A stretch of 7,002 nt of DNA from Lentisphaerota bacterium (GTDB taxonomy: Bacteria > Verrucomicrobiota > Kiritimatiellia > JAAZAB01): contig JAIVGW010000042.1 in NCBI GenBank assembly GCA_020201415.1, forward strand, positions 1 to 7,002. The letters run 5' to 3'. Each line of letters begins with the position of its first letter. The first letter of the stretch is position 1. The notes under the pieces were generated by a model. The model was not told the origin of the DNA. It did no database searches and saw only the letters and a program-made list of their open reading frames with translations. Below are positions 1-5,345 of this stretch, in pieces. The position numbers and the translations under genes were made by a program.

Positions 1-455
1 GGCTGGCGCTGCGCGCTGTCGGCGCCGGCTTGCGGGTGTTCTTCGCGCAGTTTATCAAGCAGGGTGACTACAGTGAAATCCAGGCGCTGCGCCGGTATCT
101 GCCGCAGGTAACCTTGCGGCAGTACGGCGCCGGCAAATTCATCCTGGAACAACCCGATCCCGAGTCCATCCGTCTGGCGCAAGATGGATTAATCGAATTG
201 TGCCGGGTTCTGCAAAGTGGCGAGTATGATCTGGTCATAGCGGATGAGGCCAATTGCGCGGTCAAAGCCGGCCTGTTTGACGAATCCGCGCTGCTGGATC
301 TTGCCGCTGCCCGTCCCCCGCATGTCGAATTGCTGATTACCGGGCGGGATGCCCCGAGGTCTTTGCTTGAAATTGCCGATCTGGTGACGGAAATGTGCGC
401 CCGCAAACATCCCTATGACCGCGGCCTGCCCGCCCGGACCGGGATTGATTGTTAA
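1..455 (+). CDS. cobO: Cob(I)yrinic acid a,c-diamide adenosyltransferase, CobO/BtuR family (5' end cut by window)
   Basis: Transfers the adenosyl group of ATP to the cobalt of cob(I)alamin or its corrinoid precursors, a cytoplasmic step in coenzyme B12 synthesis or salvage. The frame is open from base 3, and about 150 residues are visible before TAA at 453-455. The first visible residues (LALRAVGAGLRV, then FFAQFIKQGDYSE) match the segment just after the P-loop in CobO proteins, so the start and Walker A motif lie left of the window; the internal TTG at 30 is not a real start. Further family marks are YDLVIADEAN (Walker B-like strand with Asp-Glu), ELLITGRDAP, and the conserved C-terminal block VTEMCARKHPYDRGLPAR followed by GID. 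The family is usually about 170-200 residues, so only a few dozen are missing. The CobO family is distinct from the PduO and EutT types, and the C-terminal block makes the call firm. What precedes it in its operon cannot be seen. Confidence 0.93.
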   Translation, partial: LALRAVGAGLRVFFAQFIKQGDYSEIQALRRYLPQVTLRQYGAGKFILEQPDPESIRLAQDGLIELCRVLQSGEYDLVIADEANCAVKAGLFDESALLDLAAARPPHVELLITGRDAPRSLLEIADLVTEMCARKHPYDRGLPARTGIDC

Positions 456-541
456 TGAAACGCGTGGGGCTGCCGCTGCATGGTTTATGAGTCCCAGAAT
501 GTTTTATTGAGCTACCATCCGGCGCTTTGCCGGCTCGCCCT

Positions 542-572
542 CACCCCGGTCTGAATGAATGGAGCCGGGGTG
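542..572. repeat. Inverted repeat (8-base perfect arms, 15-base loop)
   Basis: CACCCCGG at 542-549 is exactly complementary to CCGGGGTG at 565-572. The stem is GC-rich and could form in RNA from either strand. No T tract follows on either strand. It may belong to the same composite repeat as the palindrome just to its right, or help end transcription of the two convergent genes. Confidence 0.5.
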
Positions 573-573
573 C

Positions 574-600
574 ACCCGTCCTGAGCTCAGTCGAAGGGCT
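574..600. repeat. Probable copy of a dispersed intergenic palindromic repeat
   Basis: The segment contains CTGAGCTCAG (581-590) flanked by CGTC on the left and TCGAAGG on the right. This layout, GTCCTGAGCTCAGTCGAAGG, resembles a short palindromic element found scattered between genes in many bacterial genomes. Only one copy lies in this window, so its repeated nature is inferred from memory of such elements, not shown here. Its site between two convergent 3' ends is typical for REP-like elements. Confidence 0.4.
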
Positions 601-624
601 CATCCCGGTCTGCAATAAGCTGCA

Positions 625-1869
625 TCAGAACATGAAGTGATAATTCACGATGGCCCGGTAATCCTCGTAATCCAGGCCGTCATCGGAGAGCGAGTTTACC
701 ACTTTGGCGGCCCGCAGGCGCAGCCACAGATCCGGCAGGGCCGGCAGGCGGTAATCGATGGTGAGATTGTATTCCAGTTGTTCAGGGCCGGTCAGCGATC
801 CCTTTTCGCTGTTCCAGGCCTCGGTATGATTGATGAGGGCCGAAAGTCCGCTCAGTCCGATGTGCTGGAAATCATAGGCCAGGCCTAAGACCCAGGCCTT
901 TTCTCCACGGGTGTTGCAATCCTCTTCCATGATGGAGGTAAAGGCGGGATAAGAACCCCAGGGGTTGACAATGTCATGGCTGTTTTCGGTGATCGTGCCG
1001 CCCAGCGTCAGGGTCAATCCGGCCCAGCCGGCGGCCGCCTGCAGACCGGCCATGGAAGCCCGGAACTCGCCGTATGTTTCTCCGCCGATCGAGCTTTCCT
1101 GCAACGCCTGGCCCGAAAGCGTCAGGTCCAGGCCGGGGCGTGGTTGCCAGGTCGAGTCCGCCTGTCCGTAAAGCATATTCATAAAATCGTAAGCCAGGTA
1201 ATTCCAAAGTTGAATCTGCAGTTCGGGCGTCGGCGCGAAATGCGCTCCCGCCAGCGTCACCGGGCGGCTGTCGGCTTCAATGCCGGCGGCCTCGGTCATG
1301 CTCATGAAACGGCTGGCGGTCCAGGGTTTGATGCCGAAAACATGCGCCATGGTCAGTGTGAGGCCCTCGATGTTTGTGTTCTGCAGTGTCAAAGCCTCTA
1401 CGGTGACCGGGGTCATTTTGACGTCGAAGGTGTTGATCAGCGGTGTTTCCAGTGACTGGCGCCAGAACTTGACGGTGTTGCCGGCTCCAGTCCATTCCAA
1501 ATGGGCCTCGCCCAGGACGGTGTAGCCCTGTTGTCCCGGCGCCAGCAATGAGGCGCCATCGCGATTGTCGCTGCCGTAAATCCGTTGTGACGTGTAAGGT
1601 GTGAGTTGCAGACGCAGCCCTTGCCATGCCCCGCTGCGCAGGGTGATCCATCCGCCCAGAGCCGAGCTTTCCTGGGTGGTTGTTTCTGAAAAGCGCCGGT
1701 GCATGTAATAGAAACGCGGATGCACTTCCGCGCTGGCTTCTTCCACGATGGCCTTGAATCCCGCAGGGTCCGCCAGGCGGACGCTGGACTCGTTTGCCGG
1801 CAGCCGGCCGGCCGGCAGCAATCCTGCGAGGAATATGCAGCAAAGAATTACGCGGCGATGGATAGGCAT
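625..1869 (-). CDS. OprD-family outer membrane porin
   Basis: A predicted 414-residue outer membrane beta-barrel for passive uptake of small solutes; the substrate cannot be told from sequence. Residues 1-26 are a signal peptide: basic start (MPIHRR), hydrophobic core, likely cleavage after LPA. Family marks are RFYYMHRRFS (52-61), WRQSLETPLI (136-145) then MTPVTVEAL (152-160), KPWTASRFMSMTEAAG (181-196), and NPWGSYPAFTSIMEED (302-317) then GEKAWVLGLAYDF (322-334). The chain ends in YRAIVNYHFMF, with the C-terminal Phe that the BAM machinery recognises. The length is normal for the family, and no residue block looks lost. The ATG is supported by AGGA (- strand, 1881-1878) eight bases upstream. 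It is divergent from the broken porin gene at 2038 and convergent with cobO. The family call is from remembered motifs and is fairly firm; no gene name is given because family members differ in substrate. Confidence 0.85.
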   Translation of the reverse strand: MPIHRRVILCCIFLAGLLPAGRLPANESSVRLADPAGFKAIVEEASAEVHPRFYYMHRRFSETTTQESSALGGWITLRSGAWQGLRLQLTPYTSQRIYGSDNRDGASLLAPGQQGYTVLGEAHLEWTGAGNTVKFWRQSLETPLINTFDVKMTPVTVEALTLQNTNIEGLTLTMAHVFGIKPWTASRFMSMTEAAGIEADSRPVTLAGAHFAPTPELQIQLWNYLAYDFMNMLYGQADSTWQPRPGLDLTLSGQALQESSIGGETYGEFRASMAGLQAAAGWAGLTLTLGGTITENSHDIVNPWGSYPAFTSIMEEDCNTRGEKAWVLGLAYDFQHIGLSGLSALINHTEAWNSEKGSLTGPEQLEYNLTIDYRLPALPDLWLRLRAAKVVNSLSDDGLDYEDYRAIVNYHFMF

Positions 1870-2037
1870 GCTGGCATTCCTGTATTTATAGGTTTAATTT
1901 GGCCGGGATGTAATTCCCACGGATAATTCCTGCCGGAATCTCAACCAAAAGTCAATCCTGAAGCGCAATACATGGTTGACATTGATGGGCAATTAAATAA
2001 CCTGTTGGACTTTTATGCCGAAATCCAGGGAGGCTGT
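1870..2037. promoter_or_regulatory. Divergent intergenic region between the two porin genes
   Basis: This 168-base spacer must hold the start signals of both porin genes. It is more AT-rich than its surroundings. On the + strand there is a perfect TTGACA at 1976-1981 (listed separately). For the - strand gene I see a ribosome binding site but no convincing paired -35/-10: TTGACT (1955-1950) lacks a -10 at the right distance, and TATAAA (1890-1885) lies too close to the ribosome binding site to serve as one. A small inverted repeat, ATTCC-TGCC-GGAAT at 1926-1939, sits between the genes and could be an operator. An upstream in-frame ATG at 1972 is not favoured as a start because it has no ribosome binding site and would precede the signal peptide. 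Confidence 0.5.
1976..2003 (+). promoter_or_regulatory. Possible sigma-70-type promoter for the broken porin gene
   Basis: TTGACA at 1976-1981 matches the -35 consensus in all six positions. The best -10 at a usual distance is TAACCT at 1998-2003 (16-base spacer), which matches only three of six positions, so the pair is uneven. Transcription would start about 25-30 bases before the ATG at 2038, leaving room for the ribosome binding site GGGAGG at 2028-2033. Confidence 0.3.
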
Positions 2038-2788
2038 ATGTCGAAAAAAATATTTATCGGTTTGCTTGTTGCGGGATATTGGGCCGGCCTGGCGTTGGCG
2101 CAGGATGCGGCCGCGCCTCCATCGCTGCCGGCCTGGGTCGAGACCGTAAGATTCTCGGGCGATTTGCGATTGCGTTACGATGGCACGCGGGCGCAGGATG
2201 AGCCGGTGCGCAATCGCGGCAGTTACCGGGCGCGGTTGAGGGCCGGGGCGCAGGTGACTGAAGGTCTGCGGCATGCGCGGCTACGGGGTAATTGACTGGT
2301 CCAATAACTTCAAGGGTTACGGCAACACCGTAAGAGAAATCACGGATGATCAGGGCCGGGTAGTGCAGGCGGTCTATGCCGATGAATACCATGAGTTGGA
2401 ATTGATGGCTTCCATCGGGTTTAATTGTCCCTGGACCGGGCTGCCATTGGGGTTCTATGGGAACTTTGTGCGCAATATCGAGGCGGATGATGACAATAAG
2501 GGGTTCCAGACGGGTATCAGGGTGGGCGGCTCCGGCCGGCTGCAACCGCTGGAACTGGACTACAGCTACCGTTATCTGGAGGCCGATGCGGTGGTCGGCG
2601 CCTTCTCCGATTCCGTGTCCTGGGGTGGCGGCACCAATGGCAAGGGGCACAAGCTGGCTGCTGCTTACAGGATTGTTGAGCATCTGGTGTTGCGCGCTTC
2701 GCTATACCTGGACCAGCAGGGGTTGGGCGCCGGCGAAGAATCGCGGGATTATAAGCGGGTACTGGTGGACATTACCGCCAGTTTCTGA
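2038..2788 (+). pseudogene. Broken Porin_5-type ('putative porin') outer membrane protein gene: internal deletion plus frameshift
   Basis: Two pieces of one gene lie in different frames. Piece one runs 2038-2295 (85 residues): signal peptide MSKKIFIGLLVAGYWAGLALA, then FSGDLRLRYDGTRAQDE and RNRGSYRARLRAGAQ, the N-terminal strands of Porin_5-type proteins. It meets TGA at 2293-2295. Piece two is open from 2258 to TGA at 2786-2788 and reads GYGVIDWSNNFKGYGNTV, ELMASIGFN, NIEADDDNKGFQTGIRVG, then YRYLEADAVVGAFSDS and GGGTNGKGHKLAAAY, ending VLVDITASF with a terminal Phe. These are the C-terminal strands of the same family. Joined, they give about 255 residues, while family members are usually well above 300. 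The central barrel, which normally lies between these blocks, is absent, so this is more than a one-base error. The frame change must lie within 2258-2292. GGGAGG at 2028-2033 supports the ATG at 2038. The barrel is very unlikely to be functional. The 3' end overlaps phoR by 40 bases. Confidence 0.8.
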
Positions 2789-4578
2789 CCGCCCTCCGGC
2801 GGTTCCTGCCGCCGCGGTATCATGATGCTGAAGGTGCTGCCATGGCCGGGGGTGCTTTGCACGGCAACCTGGCCATGATGGGCCAGGGCAATATGGCGCA
2901 CGATGGCCAGTCCCAGGCCCGTACCGCCCATGGAGCGGCTGCGGGCCTGATCCACCCGGTAAAACCTTTCGAAGATGCGGTCAAGGTGTCGGGCTTCAAT
3001 GCCGGGGCCCTGGTCCGCCACCCGGATGACCAGGGACTCGTCGATGGCTTCGGCGCTGATGGCGACCTCTGTTTGCTCGGCGCTGTATTTAACCGCGTTA
3101 TCGATCAGGTTGCCGACGGCCTCTTCCAGCAACTGGGCATTGACGGGGGCCGCCAGATTATCCGGGCAGTTCAGTTTCAGCGCAATCTTGCGTTGGTCGG
3201 CCTGTCCGGTCTGCTGACGCACCGCGCGCTGCAGAATGCTGTGAATTGTGGTGAACTCAAGCGGGATCTGGTTGTTTTCAGCGTTAAATTCCAGACGCGA
3301 CAGACTCAGTAGATCTTCAATGATCGCCTGCAGCCGGTCGAGCTGGCGATCCATCATGTCGATGAACCCCCGGGAATCGGCCGGCAGGGCGGCGCTGTCC
3401 TGGGCAAGTGTTTCAACGCAGCCCTTGAGGGCGGTAATGGGTGTCTTTAATTCATGGGAAACATTGGCGACGAAGTCGCGCCGCATCGTCTCCAGGCGTT
3501 TCAGGCGGGTAATGTCATGCATCACGATTACCACGCCGATTTTACGTTGTTGTTCGTCCAGCAGATCCGTGCCGCGCAGTTGCAGGTGAATGTCGCGGTC
3601 GGTGTGCAGGATGATCTCCCGTTCCGTGGACGTGGGCGAGGTTGCCGCCGTCTGGAGAAAATCCAGCAACTGCCGGGAACGAGTTAACTCCCGGATATCA
3701 AGGTCTTGGGCCTGTTCGCGGGGCCGGCCCAGCAGTTCGGTCGCGGAGCTATTTATGTGGATGACGCGCTGGTTCAGATCGACGGCCACGACTCCTTCAA
3801 CCATACTGCCGAAAACCGCTTCCTGTTGATTGCGCTGCCTTGTGATGGTATCCATCCGGCGGCCCAGTTTGCCGGCCATTTCGTTCAAAGCCCTGGACAG
3901 TCCGCCGATTTCCGCGTCATCATTGGGCGGTATCCGCACGTTGAACTCGCCCCGAGCGATCTGGGCGGCGGCCGCGCGCATCTGTTCCAGCGGTCGCGAG
4001 ATGCGCCGGGATAACCACAGGGCGATCATGGCAAACAGGACGGCAATCAGCAATGCGCCGGATGCCAGTTGCCGGTACACGGTGCGCAGTGTGAAGGAAA
4101 TCACCTCCAGCGGCGTGGCTGTGCGTACGACGGCCACAATGACGCCATCCGACCGGACGGGTATGGCCATGTAGAGCATGTGCCGTTCCAGAGTATTGCT
4201 GAAACGCAAGGCCCGGCCGGTTTTCCCTTGCAGGGCGGCCGCCATTTCCGGGCGCCAGCTATGGTTGTCCATGATGCCTGGGTCTTCCTCCGAGTCGCCG
4301 ACCACCTGCCCGTCGGGCAGCATGACGGTCACGCGGGTGTCAGTCAGCCGGCCCAGTTCATTGCACAGCGTATCCACACTGTCCGTATCCGCCAGGTTAG
4401 CCGTCATGGTGATTTCACGGGAAAACAGGGTCGCGCGTTTCAGCAGGGCTTCCGCGGTGAAATCCTGGTGAAAATTACGGAAGGCAATGGCGGTGTGCCA
4501 GGTCATGGCGCCCAGAGCGAACAGAGTGGCAGCCAGGAAGGTGGAGTAAACTCTCCATGAAAGGCTCCGGCGGCGCAT
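2749..4578 (-). CDS. phoR: PhoR/PnpS-type phosphate-regulon sensor histidine kinase
   Basis: Membrane sensor kinase that phosphorylates PhoB when phosphate is scarce. Domain order in 609 residues: transmembrane segment about 10-33; periplasmic region about 34-165; second transmembrane segment about 168-190; HAMP 190-243; PAS about 248-355; HisKA with FVANVSHELKTP and phospho-accepting His375; then the ATPase domain with N box Asn494, G1 DQGPG (522-526), F box Phe536/Phe539 and G2 GGTGLGL (551-557). All catalytic motifs are intact. The periplasmic sensor of about 130 residues is like PnpS and Gram-positive PhoR and unlike Escherichia coli PhoR, which lacks one. The start is supported by AAGGAG (4589-4584) five bases upstream; this site is made from the last two sense codons of phoB, so the two are probably translationally coupled. 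The final 20 or so residues after STFSIMIP run past the usual domain end and into the overlap with the broken porin gene. PhoR is inferred from domain order and partner; another PAS-type kinase is less likely. Confidence 0.9.
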   Translation of the reverse strand: MRRRSLSWRVYSTFLAATLFALGAMTWHTAIAFRNFHQDFTAEALLKRATLFSREITMTANLADTDSVDTLCNELGRLTDTRVTVMLPDGQVVGDSEEDPGIMDNHSWRPEMAAALQGKTGRALRFSNTLERHMLYMAIPVRSDGVIVAVVRTATPLEVISFTLRTVYRQLASGALLIAVLFAMIALWLSRRISRPLEQMRAAAAQIARGEFNVRIPPNDDAEIGGLSRALNEMAGKLGRRMDTITRQRNQQEAVFGSMVEGVVAVDLNQRVIHINSSATELLGRPREQAQDLDIRELTRSRQLLDFLQTAATSPTSTEREIILHTDRDIHLQLRGTDLLDEQQRKIGVVIVMHDITRLKRLETMRRDFVANVSHELKTPITALKGCVETLAQDSAALPADSRGFIDMMDRQLDRLQAIIEDLLSLSRLEFNAENNQIPLEFTTIHSILQRAVRQQTGQADQRKIALKLNCPDNLAAPVNAQLLEEAVGNLIDNAVKYSAEQTEVAISAEAIDESLVIRVADQGPGIEARHLDRIFERFYRVDQARSRSMGGTGLGLAIVRHIALAHHGQVAVQSTPGHGSTFSIMIPRRQEPPEGGQKLAVMSTSTRL

Positions 4579-4580
4579 GT

Positions 4581-5267
4581 TTACTCCTTGAATCGATAGC
4601 CCACACCGCGGACGGTTTCAATATAATCCGCCCGCTGCGCAAGTTTTTTGCGGATACCGACAATTTGCACATCCACGGCGCGGTCGGTGACGGCGTAATC
4701 CGTGCCACGCACCGCGTCAACAATTTGTTCGCGGGTCATCACCCAGCCCGGCCGGCTGGCCAGAAAATGCAGGATGCGCAATTCGGAAAATGTCATATCC
4801 AGACGCTTGCCCTTGAGCAGGACTTCGTGCCGGCCGGGATTGATCACCAGGTCATGAGTCTGGATTGTGGCTTCAGTATCGGCCGGCGGATTGCGGCGCC
4901 GTCGCAACAGGCTGCGCACCCGCGCTATCAGGACCTTGATGCTGAAAGGCTTGGTCACATAATCGTCGGCGCCCAGTTCCAGGCCGGCTACGATGTCGCT
5001 TTCTTCGCCCTTGGCGGTGAGCATGATAATGGGGATGCCGACGGTCTTGGACGATTGCTTCAGGGCGCGGCATACTTCCAGGCCGTCCAAACCCGGCAGC
5101 ATCAGGTCCAGGAGCACCAGATTAGGCATCTGGTTTGGAATCTGTTTGATGGCATCCTCGCCATGGGCTGCTGTAGACACACTGTATCCTTCCCTTGTCA
5201 GGTGGTAGTGCAGCAGTGTGGTTATGTCTTCCTCGTCTTCGACTATGAATATGCGTGATTTTGCCAT
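4581..5267 (-). CDS. phoB: PhoB-type response regulator of the phosphate regulon
   Basis: OmpR/PhoB-family transcription factor of 228 residues. The receiver domain (about 1-120) has the acidic pocket Glu10-Asp11, phosphorylation site Asp54 in LVLLDLMLPGLDGLEV, Thr84 in IMLTAKG, and Lys106 in DDYVTKPF. The C-terminal winged helix (about 130-227) has MTFSELRILHFLASRPG, then TREQIVDAVRG, TDRAVDVQIVGIRKKL and the closing IETVRGVGYRFKE, close to PhoB proteins. Every key residue is present. The stop at 4581 lies two bases from the phoR start, so the two form one operon. The start ATG is the natural one, because the protein begins directly with KSRIFIVEDE, yet no Shine-Dalgarno sequence precedes it (TTGCACTC just before ATG). 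A TATATT seven bases upstream of the ATG raises the chance of a leaderless message. A PhoB/PhoP-box-like direct repeat lies 45-61 bases upstream. The phosphate role is inferred from its PhoR-like partner and the winged-helix similarity. Confidence 0.9.
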   Translation of the reverse strand: MAKSRIFIVEDEEDITTLLHYHLTREGYSVSTAAHGEDAIKQIPNQMPNLVLLDLMLPGLDGLEVCRALKQSSKTVGIPIIMLTAKGEESDIVAGLELGADDYVTKPFSIKVLIARVRSLLRRRRNPPADTEATIQTHDLVINPGRHEVLLKGKRLDMTFSELRILHFLASRPGWVMTREQIVDAVRGTDYAVTDRAVDVQIVGIRKKLAQRADYIETVRGVGYRFKE

Positions 5268-5279
5268 GAGTGCAATATA
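5268..5279 (-). promoter_or_regulatory. Possible -10 element giving a leaderless phoB transcript
   Basis: TATATT at 5279-5274 (- strand) is six bases from the phoB ATG, so a start of transcription seven bases downstream would fall on the A of ATG. This fits the lack of any Shine-Dalgarno sequence. The region 17 bases further upstream (TTTCTG) is a poor -35, so an activator would be needed. The PHO-box-like repeat lies 32 bases upstream of this -10, further than the roughly ten bases usual for PhoB, which weakens the link. Confidence 0.25.
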
Positions 5280-5311
5280 ACAAGCAGGCGCATTGCCAGA
5301 AAGCCCGAAAT

Positions 5312-5328
5312 TGTTAGAAATGTGTTAA
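5312..5328 (-). promoter_or_regulatory. Candidate PHO box upstream of phoB
   Basis: On the - strand the sequence reads TTAACA-CATTT-CTAACA: two near-identical hexamers with an 11-base period and an AT-rich spacer. Bacillus subtilis PhoP binds TTAACA-like hexamers about five bases apart, and Escherichia coli PhoB binds direct repeats also at 11-base period, so the design fits this transcription factor family, although the match to the Escherichia coli consensus bases is modest. Only two repeats are present. Position upstream of phoB suggests autoregulation of phoBR. Confidence 0.5.
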
Positions 5329-5345
5329 CGGGTCGGCGGACGTGT

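Larger units (their letters stand above)
456..624. other. Gene-free spacer between the convergent cobO and oprD-like genes
   Basis: About 170 bases separate the stop of cobO from the stop of the porin gene on the opposite strand. I see no convincing coding frame. The stretch is rich in small symmetric elements: CCGGC/GCCGG around a five-base loop at 519-533, CACCCCGG/CCGGGGTG at 542-549 and 565-572, the perfect palindrome CTGAGCTCAG at 581-590, and the direct repeat CCCGGTCTG at 545-553 and 604-612. None of the hairpins is followed by a clear T run on either strand, so an intrinsic terminator cannot be called, although a terminator would be expected between convergent genes. Confidence 0.6.

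Noticed and set aside
976..1455. + strand open frame of 159 codons opposite the OprD-like gene
   Set aside because: It lies wholly inside the well-supported porin gene and reads as low-complexity Gly, Arg and Gln-rich sequence.
1972..1974. ATG at 1972 as the start of the broken porin gene
   Set aside because: It would place 22 non-signal residues before a clear signal peptide, overlaps the TTGACA element, and lacks a ribosome binding site. The ATG at 2038 follows GGGAGG.
2258..2292. Programmed ribosomal frameshift joining the two porin pieces
   Set aside because: No slippery heptamer is present in the overlap, only a run of four G. The central barrel is missing as well, which a frameshift cannot restore.
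2054..2683. - strand open frame of 209 codons opposite the broken porin
   Set aside because: Both porin fragments show clear barrel motifs on the + strand. The antisense product is rich in Pro, Ala and Arg and has no family marks or ribosome binding site that I can see.
2788..2803. Hairpin ACCGCC-CTCC-GGCGGT as a terminator for the broken porin gene
   Set aside because: The stem is only six bases and no T run follows on either strand. It also lies inside the phoR coding sequence, so codon content can explain it.
2842..4174. Several + strand open frames opposite phoR
   Set aside because: All lie inside the kinase gene, whose HisKA and ATPase motifs are complete; no independent coding signal is seen.
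4557..5258. Long + strand open frame (233 codons) opposite phoB
   Set aside because: It covers almost the same bases as phoB, whose receiver and DNA-binding motifs are all intact. The opposite-strand product has no recognisable motif and looks like a GC-rich shadow.
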